Source: an uncultured Rikenellaceae bacterium (GTDB lineage Bacteria > Bacteroidota > Bacteroidia > Bacteroidales > Rikenellaceae). From it: a stretch of 39,813 nucleotides of DNA. Both the position numbers and the translations under genes were made by a program. The stretch is taken from positions 1-39,813 of the forward strand of contig CAMQVM010000001.1 of the NCBI GenBank assembly GCA_947038135.1, read 5' to 3'. The notes beneath the pieces are model-generated. The model made no database searches. It saw only the letters and a program-made list of their open reading frames with translations, and was not told where the DNA came from. How positions within the stretch are numbered: the stretch's first letter is position 1; each line of letters begins with the position of its first letter. Of the stretch, positions 1 to 9,313 are shown one piece after another.

Positions 1-165
1 GTGGCTAGTTATATACACCTTTTGGGGGTATTGTGGCTAGTTATATACACCTTTTGGGGGTATTGTGGCTAGTTATATACACCTTTTTTTGTATTGTGGT
101 TAGTTATATACACCTTTTTTGGGGTGTTGTGGCTAGTTATATACACCTTTTGGGGAGTTTTTGGC
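1..165. repeat. Iteron array, five copies (replication origin)
   Basis: Five direct repeats share the core TAGTTATATACACCTTT, starting near positions 6, 38, 70, 101 and 134. Spacing is 31-33 bp, about three helical turns, and the tails are T/G-rich. Two more cores lie at 39743 and 39798, so the array probably continues across a circular junction. Iterons just upstream of an initiator gene are the classic arrangement for a Rep-controlled theta origin. The 79-aa reading frame across the repeats is low-complexity translation of the iterons and is not called as a gene. Confidence 0.88.
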
Positions 166-372
166 TAATTATCTTCGTTTTTTTTGTGGGGAATTTGGTA
201 ATTATATTTATTTGTTGTACTTTTGCTTCTCTCACACACCCAGAATTTATTTTGGATATTAATAACGTATAATAGCAATTGATTCATTTGTATATCCAAA
301 GTGTTGTGTGAGAGCTATACTATTCAGTAATTATACTTGATGATATTGCTATTTTTATTTTATTAAAATACT
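166..372. promoter_or_regulatory. Origin/rep upstream region
   Basis: This is AT-rich DNA between the last iteron and the rep start, with T-runs near 179-210 and 340-365. It is a plausible DNA-unwinding element plus rep promoter. I do not see a clean Bacteroidetes -7 box, so the exact promoter is not called. Confidence 0.4.
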
Positions 373-1581
373 ATGAACGAAGTAATCCTATTTGACAAAA
401 ATATTGCCCGCACTATTTCTCATTTTGAAAAACAATATGGTGGGGATTCTGCGCTAATGCGAGATGTGATAATGTACCTCATTGAGAAACGAAAAATATC
501 TCTATTTTCTGAAATAATATTTGATACGACAGAATTCTGCAAAATGTTCAAATATTGCAGAGCTAATCTATTTACAAATAATCCTGATGCGCTTCATATC
601 AAGCACCTAAATAAAAGTAAAGAATATGGTAAATATGAGGAAGAAGCAAAAACAAATAATGCTTATCATATTTATAATTCTTATCTTGACAACGTGCTAT
701 ATATGCTTGTCAACGAACCTTATCGTTTCCCATCAAATTTTTCAACGAAATATTACAATATAGAAGATAAGTCAAAACAAGAGTATGATGTAATTTCTCT
801 TCAGGCAGTACAAATTCTTAGAAGAGTAGATTTTATGACTAATAAATCAGCTAAAGGGCAAACTAAACATTTTTATATGTGCGAGTTCAATGGTGACTTT
901 TATAACACCCTTTTTAAATTTTTCATTCAAATTGATTATAAGCATACGGTGCTCCTCAGAAAACCTAATATGGATATGCTCTACATTAAGTTAGAAGAGC
1001 TTAAAAATACACTGCAATCCCAAGATATATATTCCATAGAAAAAACATTTGATGACATTTGCGATTGGTGTGCTATATCTACAGATGGTTCTATGACACA
1101 GAGGGAAAGAAAAAAGAAAATCAATACTAAGTTTAAAACATTTGAGGCGCTAACACAAATGGGAGTTAGAATTGAGTGGAAGAAAAGAGATAATGAGAAG
1201 TGGTACTATCGCCCTGTACTGCACTTTTCAGCTACCTCTATAAAATCTCACAATGTATCATCAGAATATATGCTATCTGAATTTTTAGATTTGTCCTTGA
1301 GATATTTGAAAACAATAAAATCTATTACTTTAGGGGTATTTTCTAATTTATCTATTGATCAAGGATATTTAGGGTTGTGTAAGTATATTGCAAATGGGTC
1401 AATTTCAGCTCCTATACTTCAATCTCTTTGGATGCAAGCAAGAAATAAAATATATCTAACTCCTCACCCAATGAGTGGAGGAAACGCCAATATTGCTAGT
1501 TCTAAATTAGCAACGATTGGAGAAAGATTATCAGAAGTGAAAGATTTAGACACATTGAAAAAAATAGTTATTAATGGTTGA
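373..1581 (+). CDS. Plasmid replication initiator protein (iteron-binding)
   Basis: This 402-aa basic protein is encoded directly downstream of the iterons, and its role is inferred mainly from that position. The N-terminal ~100 residues are helical. A Lys/Arg-rich stretch sits near residues 240-270 (RERKKKINTKFK, then WKKRDNEKW), followed by a likely winged-helix segment. This layout fits initiators of the Rep_3/RepB type, which usually carry two winged-helix domains. No cysteine cluster or recombinase motif is seen. The ATG at 373 follows an AT-rich leader. It probably binds the iterons to start replication and set copy number. The family assignment is not certain from sequence alone. Confidence 0.7.
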   Translation: MNEVILFDKNIARTISHFEKQYGGDSALMRDVIMYLIEKRKISLFSEIIFDTTEFCKMFKYCRANLFTNNPDALHIKHLNKSKEYGKYEEEAKTNNAYHIYNSYLDNVLYMLVNEPYRFPSNFSTKYYNIEDKSKQEYDVISLQAVQILRRVDFMTNKSAKGQTKHFYMCEFNGDFYNTLFKFFIQIDYKHTVLLRKPNMDMLYIKLEELKNTLQSQDIYSIEKTFDDICDWCAISTDGSMTQRERKKKINTKFKTFEALTQMGVRIEWKKRDNEKWYYRPVLHFSATSIKSHNVSSEYMLSEFLDLSLRYLKTIKSITLGVFSNLSIDQGYLGLCKYIANGSISAPILQSLWMQARNKIYLTPHPMSGGNANIASSKLATIGERLSEVKDLDTLKKIVING

Positions 1582-1613
1582 TACCTGTACTGTTATTTAA
1601 AATTCAAAAATAT

Positions 1614-1636
1614 ATAAAGAGTCACTAAAGCGAGGG
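1614..1636 (+). repeat. Dispersed repeat copy 1 (AAAGAGTCACTAAAGCGAG)
   Basis: First of seven copies of a ~20-bp element. It lies in the 106-bp gap between rep and the first lipoprotein gene and is followed by GGTAGCTCGGTAG. The other copies are at 9250, 17557, 18256 (partial, -), 28264, 28322 and 39585 (-). Confidence 0.85.
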
Positions 1637-1687
1637 TAGCTCGGTAGTAAAAACTATGCTATTTTGATAGTAAATTAAGCTAAAAAT

Positions 1688-4600
1688 ATGAGTAAAATTA
1701 GATATATATGTATGTTATTGGTTTTTATATTCTCTTCGTGTGAGGAGAATATGGAAGTGCCTAATATTCCCAATAAGCTTACAGCTAAGTTGAGTGAGTT
1801 GCCTAGTGAAGTAGTAGTAGGCAATAGCTATAATGTAAAGCTAGTTGCTACCTCTTCTGAAATTGTGTCTATCAAAGGAGGGTTTATTTTTGCTGGTGGT
1901 ACATCATCTATTGATGGTAAAGATATACCACTGGAGGAGTGGTTGCCACTTTCGAGCAACTCTGCTACTATCAGCATCAAATGTGTTAAGCAAGGGTTGC
2001 AAACTTTACTCTTTCAGTTGAAAGATGGTAAAGGGCAGTTATTCACCATAGAGCAAAAGATAACTGCCAAACCTACATCATATAGTGCTCAAATTGAGCC
2101 TCTGAAAACAGAGGTGACAAGTATAGATATACCTATTCCATTTGTCGTTACAATTGATAATAACTCTCCTAGAGATAGTTATAATATAACATCAAGCTCA
2201 CATGAGTTATCAGAAGATGTTGTGAGTGGTGATACTGTTTATATCAAGATGCCCGATTTTGGAATGAATACAATTATATGCGAAGTTACAGATGAATATG
2301 GTAGTACAGCTCAGGTAGTTGCTCGTGTTAAGATTTCTCAACTCAACCAAGATGATATTATAAAAGCTGACCTAAGCACTATCAAGGATTATAACAAAGA
2401 ATACCCTATATCTCTGTTATTTAAGGATATAAATACACCTAATGTGCATTGGTGTTACCAAAGCGATACTCCTATTGTGCTAACTTTGAAAGATGGTACA
2501 GCAATAGAGCCATCAACACCAGTACTGCTTGATAGTACAGTAGTAGATATGCTCGTAAATGTTGTGGCAACTGAAAATTTATCAAATGCCAGTACTGGTA
2601 ACATATCTATTCAACTAGATATCGTGGGCGAATTGATAACAAAAAACTTTGAATATTCTATTAGCAAAAATACACTAAGCTTTGAATTTCCAACAAAGTT
2701 AGATTTTCAGTACAATGAATATTCAGAGCTCTCAACACCATTTGAATTTACATCGCTTAGTTCTCGAAGTTCTGATTTAACAATGAAAATTGATTATGAT
2801 AACACTTTTGGCACACTCTACTATAAAGATATAGCCATTGTTGATGGTAGCTCTATTGCTCTTGACACTCTTGTTCAATCATTATCATATAAGGCAAAAA
2901 AGGAGGGTGAAACAAATTTATCTGTTGTGTTATCAGACCACAACAAACAAGCAATATCAAGTAATGCTAATATTAGCATTGAAACTAAAGAGATGCTGTT
3001 AACACTATCACCTGCACTAAATACCACCTATTACAACAACGAATTAATAGATATTAACCTATTTCTTGTTGATGGCAATTTAGACACACCCTCTCAAATA
3101 TGCACCCTCTCTAGTTCTGCAAGTGGTGAGCTGTATATCAATGGCGTTAAGCAGGTAGATAATAGCTTTTATATCGAGCCAAATAAACAAAGCATAGTAC
3201 AATTTAAACCAATTAGTTACGGTGCTTATAACATCAATTTTAAAGTTGAAGATTGGCGAGGGGCAACAGCCGTAAGCCATCATTTCAATGTGCCTTGTAA
3301 ATTAGCTCTAACAGTTGATGGCAAAGGCTACGCAACTTGGAATAGTGGTAACGGCACAGTGTACCAACAAGGTGATAAAACCACCTTATCTGCTCGTGAT
3401 GGTGTGGGTAGCTTCAATGGCTGGTATGATGAAAATGGCACTCTTTTATCTTCTGCAAGAAGCTATGAGGTTAATTTTACAACAGATAAGGATATTACAG
3501 CTAAGTTTGTCGGTAAAAATGTTGTATTGGAAATATTCAAGCAGTCAGATAGTGATGTTATCACAGGTGATGGCAATTATATCGCTGGTGACAATGTAAC
3601 AATATCGGCACACTCTAATAGTTCATTACGCTTATTTTCACATTGGGAAGATGCCTACACATTTGAAATTTTGTCTAACAAAGCTACTTATAACTTTGTT
3701 ATGCCCTCTTTTGATTTATCGCTCAGAGCTGTTTTTTCAGAGCAAGCAGATATGGTGCGTATAGAGGTTGATTATGATGGCACTCTTGGAACTGTGCAGG
3801 GTGAGGGGTTAGTCCAGCGAGGAGTAACAACACAAGTAAGCGCTATTGCTTCTAATAATGCAGAGTTTAAAGGGTGGTTTGATAGCTCAAATAGACTAGT
3901 TAGTAATAATAACCTATATCAATTTACCCCTACCTCTGACATGAGGTTAACAGCTAAATTTGAAAAACCTGAATACACACTAAAATTACAGCACAAATAT
4001 TTTTACGATACAAATTTTCACACGGAAACAGAACAGCTGTCGGAAGAAAATACAACGGTGCAAAAAGGCGATATTATAACGCTTAACACAAATATACTAA
4101 ATGCTAAAAAATATGAGTTTGTTGGCTTTTATGAAAGAGGAAAACTCATATCAACCGACGCTAATTTTAAAAGAATCATCAAAGATGAATATGCTGTAAT
4201 TAATATCGAAGCTAGATATATTTATCAAATGATAGATATAACTCTAAATGCTTATGGGGGCTTAGGAGTAGAGCTAATTTTAGAACTTGTATCTACTGAT
4301 TATCCATCAACAGTACAGGGCGAAGTACCTAAACGTATTATTGCAAATAAAGAGATAACCTTTAGAACAAAATACGGCACAAAATATAAGATGTTAGGCA
4401 ATGAAGCAACTGGCTCTAGGTGGGATAGAATTTATATTATATTAAGGGGTGATAGAACATACTTAAATCCAAATGGCAATATTCCTGAATATGAGTGGCT
4501 GGGCACCGGCGGAAACTATTATATAAACGACGATGAAAATAGCTTTGATATGCGTTTTATTGAAGATACGTATGTGAAAATTGATGCAGAAACTATATCT

Positions 4601-4834
4601 TATAGAGCAAGTTTAACGCAACACGTAGGTTATGAAATAGCAAGAGTTATTACTGGTGGTGATTTAAGCCATGGGCAAATAAAAACATTTGAAGCTGTAG
4701 TTTATGATGAAAGTTATGAGTTTATACATCACTATGACATTGGCAAAAACAAAATTATTATTGAGCCAAAATATTCTGTAATGATGCTTGGTGACGTTCA
4801 AATTGAAACTATATTTAGAAAAAAAACATTATAG
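1688..4834 (+). CDS. Giant lipoprotein with Ig-like (TraQ-like) and InlB B-type repeats
   Basis: This 1048-aa protein has a lipoprotein signal with lipobox FSSC and lipidated Cys at residue 18, so export to the outer membrane is expected. Roughly residues 30-540 contain several Ig-like modules whose last strands read like F-x-P-x3-G ... V-x-D-x2-G-x-T, resembling the DUF3872/TraQ domain of Bacteroidetes conjugative elements. Residues ~540-840 contain four InlB B-repeat-like modules (F-x-G-W-[YF]-D ... L-x-A-K-F; near 574, 651, 727 and 812). The last ~200 residues form a separate domain. It heads the transfer region, so a surface role in mating contact is plausible. Typical TraQ is only about 150 aa. 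The function is inferred. Confidence 0.72.
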   Translation: MSKIRYICMLLVFIFSSCEENMEVPNIPNKLTAKLSELPSEVVVGNSYNVKLVATSSEIVSIKGGFIFAGGTSSIDGKDIPLEEWLPLSSNSATISIKCVKQGLQTLLFQLKDGKGQLFTIEQKITAKPTSYSAQIEPLKTEVTSIDIPIPFVVTIDNNSPRDSYNITSSSHELSEDVVSGDTVYIKMPDFGMNTIICEVTDEYGSTAQVVARVKISQLNQDDIIKADLSTIKDYNKEYPISLLFKDINTPNVHWCYQSDTPIVLTLKDGTAIEPSTPVLLDSTVVDMLVNVVATENLSNASTGNISIQLDIVGELITKNFEYSISKNTLSFEFPTKLDFQYNEYSELSTPFEFTSLSSRSSDLTMKIDYDNTFGTLYYKDIAIVDGSSIALDTLVQSLSYKAKKEGETNLSVVLSDHNKQAISSNANISIETKEMLLTLSPALNTTYYNNELIDINLFLVDGNLDTPSQICTLSSSASGELYINGVKQVDNSFYIEPNKQSIVQFKPISYGAYNINFKVEDWRGATAVSHHFNVPCKLALTVDGKGYATWNSGNGTVYQQGDKTTLSARDGVGSFNGWYDENGTLLSSARSYEVNFTTDKDITAKFVGKNVVLEIFKQSDSDVITGDGNYIAGDNVTISAHSNSSLRLFSHWEDAYTFEILSNKATYNFVMPSFDLSLRAVFSEQADMVRIEVDYDGTLGTVQGEGLVQRGVTTQVSAIASNNAEFKGWFDSSNRLVSNNNLYQFTPTSDMRLTAKFEKPEYTLKLQHKYFYDTNFHTETEQLSEENTTVQKGDIITLNTNILNAKKYEFVGFYERGKLISTDANFKRIIKDEYAVINIEARYIYQMIDITLNAYGGLGVELILELVSTDYPSTVQGEVPKRIIANKEITFRTKYGTKYKMLGNEATGSRWDRIYIILRGDRTYLNPNGNIPEYEWLGTGGNYYINDDENSFDMRFIEDTYVKIDAETISYRASLTQHVGYEIARVITGGDLSHGQIKTFEAVVYDESYEFIHHYDIGKNKIIIEPKYSVMMLGDVQIETIFRKKTL

Positions 4835-4864
4835 AGATGAAAAATCACACGCAAAATATCGCCG

Positions 4865-4885
4865 AAAAATCGTCCCGATTTTTTT
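4865..4885 (+). terminator. Intrinsic terminator after first lipoprotein gene
   Basis: AAAAATCG (4865-4872), loop TCC, CGATTTTT (4876-4883) running into T's, 30 bp after the stop. Two more short hairpins follow immediately (AACAAC/GTTGTT near 4887-4901 and AGTAC/GTACT near 4903-4916). Confidence 0.65.
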
Positions 4886-4922
4886 CAACAACTATGTTGT
4901 TAAGTACGTATGTACTAGCACC

Positions 4923-4979
<57 letters not shown>

Positions 4980-4980
4980 A

Positions 4981-5011
4981 CAAAATATTTGACAATTGCA
5001 AATATTTTGTA
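4981..5011. repeat. Inverted repeat 3' of the AG tract
   Basis: ACAAAATATTTG and its exact reverse complement flank a 7-base loop, ACAATTG. There is no strong T-run. It could be an operator, an RNA hairpin or part of the hairpin cluster that fills 4865-5156. Confidence 0.7.
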
Positions 5012-5041
5012 GTTTATTTTACTAATTTTTACATTTTTTTC

Positions 5042-5086
5042 GCACCGCTAAGGTTGTTTGCAAAAACAGCCTTAGCGGTGCTTTTA
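5042..5086 (+). terminator. Strong hairpin terminator
   Basis: Arms GCACCGCTAAGG (5042-5053) and CCTTAGCGGTGC (5070-5081) are fully complementary, with partial pairing inside the loop (TTGTTT/AAAAACA), followed by TTTT. Its position upstream of the second lipoprotein gene suggests it ends a leader or read-through transcript. Confidence 0.7.
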
Positions 5087-5109
5087 CATTTTACACCAAA
5101 TCATTTTTT

Positions 5110-5156
5110 GCACAACCGAGGATATTTTAATCGATAGCCTCTGTTGTGCTTTTTTA
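5110..5156 (+). terminator. Second hairpin terminator before second lipoprotein gene
   Basis: GCACAACCGAGG (5110-5121) pairs with CCTCTGTTGTGC (5138-5149) with one mismatch, followed by a T-run at 5150-5156. It ends 21 bp before the next start codon, so a transcript would have to read through or start inside this cluster to express the downstream gene. Confidence 0.65.
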
Positions 5157-5177
5157 TTTATTTAATTATTTTATTTT

Positions 5178-8100
5178 ATGAAAAAGCTTTTATTATTTTT
5201 ATCAATTTTCACATTAATGAGTTGTGAAAGAGAAAATCTGTTCCTTTTTGAGAACTTCACCCCTGAGCTCGTCTACAATGGCATTGCCGTGGAACAAGGC
5301 GACACCACCTATTATTCCAGTTATACTGGCAAAGAGTTAGAGATTAGAATTAATCTCAATAACACTGCATCAAAAGAAAATTCCGAAATTTACAACATCT
5401 CTGTAATTAATAGAGAGGGTGTGCAATCTTCTATGAAGTTTAAAAATACAGATTTTGAAGTTGCATATAAAGAGGTATTTGGCTATGAGTCCATAACAGC
5501 AGATGATTTTTTAACTTTTGTTCTAAAACCACTTGAAGAAGGTGAGTTCACCTATGATTTTGAAATTTCTAACTCTGTTGGAAAGCAAGTTATCAAGGCT
5601 AAATTCTCTATAGTAACACCTATCTATGACATAGATTTAGGCGAGTTGCTAGATGTTGATAGTTTGGATTTGGAGCGCCCTAAATCCTTTGATTTGAGGA
5701 TTACAGACCCTTTGTCAAAAACAAAATCATCGCAGAAGATAAAAGCTAGTTATCGCTTTATTAATGGTGGCGGTAACTTTATCAATGCTGCAACTAATGA
5801 AGAGGTTACCGAGCTTACCGAGGGTATTAACAAAATTTCTGTTAACACCTCTAGTTTTGGCGCAAATGATATTGAGTTGACAATTACAGATAGCCAAGGA
5901 AGAGAGCAAAAAGAGGTTATTAGGTTGAAAAGCAAGAAACCCGAATTTGCAGTTATCGGCAAGAATATTAAGAGCACTATAATTAATGGTACAGATGCCA
6001 CAATTCAAGTTGATATTGATAATTTCATTCATCCAACTAATAACAGCTTTAACCTTACCTATGCTATAATAGATGTAGCCACTAGAGGTGAAATTGCAGA
6101 CACGACAATTTTGTCAACGCGTAAGGTAAAAGCTAATGCTATAAGTGGCATTATTACAGATACTTTAAGTGTACCAATTGAAAAAATAGGAAACCAAGAA
6201 ATTCATGTGTTTGGCACTGATAAATTTGGCTCAACCAAAAATGATCTCGTTAGAGTTAACGCCATAGATAGCGAGCTAACTATATCAGATGCAAAAGAGC
6301 TAACAGGTGCTGTTAATACTGCTATACCTTTTGTTATTGAGGTTGAGAGTAGCAATGGAGAAAGCTCTGATATAAAAAAAATCAACATCAAATTCAGCTC
6401 ATCGCAAGAAAATGCAGGTGTTGTAAAATTGAAAGATGATGTTATTACTTCTATCGACATAAAAGTAAACACTACCAATGAGTTTACCTACCTACCAAAG
6501 GTAGCAGGAAAATCAACACTTACAGCTATTGTAACATCATATATCAAAGAAGAGATATATGAGGTAAGAGAGTTAGTTTTTCCTATCAATACTACTCTTG
6601 GAGCAATTGAATTAGTTGAAACAGGTATAGAAGAAGGTGCTATTCATGAACTTAACAACCCAATAAACTTTACTCATGTATTAACAGAGATAGGTTACAC
6701 AGGTGATTTCAAAGTTCAATTTAACAGAATTGCAGGCAAGGGCACACTATCTACACCTACTATCAATGATATTGCTCACGCTACTACAATTGATATCGCA
6801 AGTGGCGTTAATACCAATTACACCTATCTGCCTACTACCGCTGGTAAGCATGAATTACATTTTATCATCACAGATAGCAATTTGCAAACTATTACACACA
6901 AAATCACTTTTGTTGTAACAGATAGCGATATAGAGGTAATAACAACAGATAGAGCGACACCGACAAAAGGCAAAACCAGCAGCTGGTTTTTAACTTTTTC
7001 AAAAGAGCACTACCAAGCTAGCAACTTCAATGTTGTGATGTCGCAAACAGTTGGCACTGGTGAATTTAAATTTGGCTCAAAAACAATATCTGCAAATGCT
7101 ACTTTTGATGTACAAAAAGATATTGCCTTTGCCTTTAGCTATACTCCATCTAGCCATGGCGATCACACTATTACGCTCAATATCCAAGCACAAAATAGCT
7201 CTACAATCACACCTTACATAATTACCTTTAATGTGCCTGTTGTACTAGCTGGAGAAGTTGATTTATTTGGCACAGCAGAGCTTCAAGGCTATGGACTTTA
7301 TAATGTAGGCACAGCAGTTACACTGTCATCAACTCCAGCAGTAGGCTATTCAATTGCAAGTATTAGCACCAAAAATAGCACTGGAGAGTTAACGCAAGTT
7401 GTTGGGGCTGGTGAAAAATCGCAAGTCGTTGAATATAAACTCGAAGCATTAGATGATTTAAATTTTGTTACGAAAACAAAAATAAATGATTATGCAATAG
7501 ATGTAAATGCTAACCCTATTGAGGGTGGCACTGTTACAGGTGGCGGTATCTATCCCTATAACACTGCTATCAATATATCATCTACACCTGCTAGAGGATG
7601 GTTGTTTAAGGGCTTATTTGATGGCACACACAAACTGTCAGATGCAGCACTATATAACTACACAATTCCTGCAAGCGATAAATCATTAGTTGCGAATTTT
7701 GAGAAGCAAAAACACCAAGTTAGCTTTATTAGCAATAATGTAGCCTTTGGTACTGTTATAGGTGGCGGAATCTACGAATATGGTGCTACTGTTAACCTTG
7801 TTGCAACGGCTACTTTAAATTATCGTTGCACTGGTATATGGGAGGGCGACACACAGGTTAGTGAAGATAATACATATACATTCACAGCAGGTGAAACACC
7901 AAGAAGTTTCAGAGCAGTTTTTGGACCAGTGCAACATACTGTTACTATTACACAGAGTGGCGATGGTGATTTTACACCACTTACAGGAAGTGTTGTTAAT
8001 CATGGCGAAGACCTCCTATTAATGTTAGTATCACACAATAAGATTTCAACTAATTTTGATGGGTGGTATATTAATAATGAATTAATATCACTTGATAATG

Positions 8101-8633
8101 CTTACCGATACAAAGTAACATCAACTATAACTATTGAGGCACGTGCAACTTTAAAACAATATTCAATTGGTATTAATAATCGTTATTTAACCTATAAATG
8201 GGGTGAGCAAGTAAATTTATCTCATGGGCAGGATTTCCCAAGTGATATACCTACTAATAGATTTATTAAGTGGCTGAAAAACAGCGAGGAGTTCAGCACT
8301 CAACGAAATATATCCTTTCTTGCGCAAGAGCAAGGAACAGAGCTATTAAATGGATCTTTATTGGCACCAAAAACAGAATTTGTAGCTGAAGTAGCTGAAA
8401 TCTATATATCACATGTAGATGCAAGCGGTTACTATGTCCTTGCAATCGGGAAGCCTGTATCAGTTCATGTTCATGCAAAAATGAGGTTTCCTACACAGGT
8501 CAATAATGGCAGTCTAGTCCAATGGCTTGAACACGCCTACACAATTCCAGCTGGAAAAACATCGGTTCGAGTTTCGAAAAGGATAGGAGATTTAAGATGT
8601 ACATTTATTTCTACTAATATTACCAACCCTTAA
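5178..8633 (+). CDS. Giant lipoprotein with six or more Ig-like (TraQ-like) and three InlB-type repeats
   Basis: This 1151-aa protein has the lipoprotein signal LMSC (Cys16). About six Ig-like modules precede residue ~690, each ending in a pattern such as [FY]-x-Y-x-P-x2-[AH]-G-x-H-x-[IL] ... T-x-x-I-T-F, close to the conserved core I associate with TraQ/DUF3872. Residues ~790-1000 hold three InlB-like modules (GLFDG-, GIWEG- and GWYINN-type). It is paralogous in architecture, not close sequence, to the lipoprotein at 1688-4834. It precedes traO and the T4SS genes. Likely an extended surface stalk attached to the transfer apparatus or an adhesin for mating; this is inference. Confidence 0.72.
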   Translation: MKKLLLFLSIFTLMSCERENLFLFENFTPELVYNGIAVEQGDTTYYSSYTGKELEIRINLNNTASKENSEIYNISVINREGVQSSMKFKNTDFEVAYKEVFGYESITADDFLTFVLKPLEEGEFTYDFEISNSVGKQVIKAKFSIVTPIYDIDLGELLDVDSLDLERPKSFDLRITDPLSKTKSSQKIKASYRFINGGGNFINAATNEEVTELTEGINKISVNTSSFGANDIELTITDSQGREQKEVIRLKSKKPEFAVIGKNIKSTIINGTDATIQVDIDNFIHPTNNSFNLTYAIIDVATRGEIADTTILSTRKVKANAISGIITDTLSVPIEKIGNQEIHVFGTDKFGSTKNDLVRVNAIDSELTISDAKELTGAVNTAIPFVIEVESSNGESSDIKKINIKFSSSQENAGVVKLKDDVITSIDIKVNTTNEFTYLPKVAGKSTLTAIVTSYIKEEIYEVRELVFPINTTLGAIELVETGIEEGAIHELNNPINFTHVLTEIGYTGDFKVQFNRIAGKGTLSTPTINDIAHATTIDIASGVNTNYTYLPTTAGKHELHFIITDSNLQTITHKITFVVTDSDIEVITTDRATPTKGKTSSWFLTFSKEHYQASNFNVVMSQTVGTGEFKFGSKTISANATFDVQKDIAFAFSYTPSSHGDHTITLNIQAQNSSTITPYIITFNVPVVLAGEVDLFGTAELQGYGLYNVGTAVTLSSTPAVGYSIASISTKNSTGELTQVVGAGEKSQVVEYKLEALDDLNFVTKTKINDYAIDVNANPIEGGTVTGGGIYPYNTAINISSTPARGWLFKGLFDGTHKLSDAALYNYTIPASDKSLVANFEKQKHQVSFISNNVAFGTVIGGGIYEYGATVNLVATATLNYRCTGIWEGDTQVSEDNTYTFTAGETPRSFRAVFGPVQHTVTITQSGDGDFTPLTGSVVNHGEDLLLMLVSHNKISTNFDGWYINNELISLDNAYRYKVTSTITIEARATLKQYSIGINNRYLTYKWGEQVNLSHGQDFPSDIPTNRFIKWLKNSEEFSTQRNISFLAQEQGTELLNGSLLAPKTEFVAEVAEIYISHVDASGYYVLAIGKPVSVHVHAKMRFPTQVNNGSLVQWLEHAYTIPAGKTSVRVSKRIGDLRCTFISTNITNP

Positions 8634-8649
8634 TTTCATAGGTTTCACC

Positions 8650-8677
8650 ACTCCTCTTGTTATACCACAAGAGGAGT
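8650..8677 (+). terminator. Hairpin after second lipoprotein gene
   Basis: ACTCCTCTTGT and ACAAGAGGAGT are perfectly complementary (11 bp) with a 6-base loop. There is no strong T-run downstream (AACTTAAAAA), so it may be a weak terminator or a 3' stability hairpin. Confidence 0.6.
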
Positions 8678-8705
8678 AACTTAAAAATCACATAAAAACA
8701 ATTTC

Positions 8706-9248
8706 ATGAAAAAAATATTCTTATTACTGCTCCTAACAACAGGAGCAAACACATTATTAATAGCCCAAAAAAGGGTAAGCAATGGATTTATATTAGATGT
8801 AGCTAGTGGTATATCTTACACTGACAACATTGGCTCTGCTAGCACTATTGGGGTAGAGAAGATATTTAAAAATGCTTTGCACTCAATACAGATAGATATG
8901 TTATATGTCAATCAAAATTTTAATACACCTTATGATAATGTTAAGGTGAAATCTCAGAGTATTGAACTAGTTGCATATTATAGCTATAATGTATATAGCA
9001 ATAGATATCTCACCGCCAATCTTAATATTGGTGGTTTTGTAGGATATCGCTTTAATCACTCACCAAACCAAGGATATTATTTACAAAAGACAGATTACCT
9101 ATCTAGTGGAGTAGCCATTGCTGCACAGGTGAACTTTCCAATCAATAATAAACTAGGGGTGTTTATTGAGCCTACTGCAATGTATAATTTTTCAATCGCT
9201 GAAAAGATGAGGTTTTCAACCCAGCTCGGAATAAGGGTTAAACTTTAA
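8706..9248 (+). CDS. traO: TraO-like outer-membrane conjugation protein
   Basis: This 180-aa protein has a signal peptide ending near the IAQ at residues 19-21. It is built of alternating amphipathic strands typical of an 8-stranded outer-membrane barrel, with a central motif GGFVGYRFNH and a C-terminal strand RFSTQLGIRVKL. TraO proteins of Bacteroidetes elements have this size and pattern. It follows the giant TraQ-like lipoproteins, consistent with the usual proximity of traO and traQ, although here it precedes rather than follows the T4SS core genes. It probably forms an outer-membrane part of the conjugation pore. Confidence 0.68.
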   Translation: MKKIFLLLLLTTGANTLLIAQKRVSNGFILDVASGISYTDNIGSASTIGVEKIFKNALHSIQIDMLYVNQNFNTPYDNVKVKSQSIELVAYYSYNVYSNRYLTANLNIGGFVGYRFNHSPNQGYYLQKTDYLSSGVAIAAQVNFPINNKLGVFIEPTAMYNFSIAEKMRFSTQLGIRVKL

Positions 9249-9249
9249 T

Positions 9250-9269
9250 ATAAAGAGTCACTAAAGCGA
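9250..9269 (+). repeat. Dispersed repeat copy 2
   Basis: AAAGAGTCACTAAAGCGA directly after the traO stop codon, before the coupling-protein gene. Same family as the copy at 1614. Confidence 0.8.
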
Positions 9270-9313
9270 AACACAAACAAGTAAATCATTTTAATTACAA
9301 GTAAATATTTATT

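Noticed and set aside
33..272. 79-aa frame over the iterons
   Set aside because: It is translation of the repeated iteron sequence (SYIHLLG units); no independent support for a protein.
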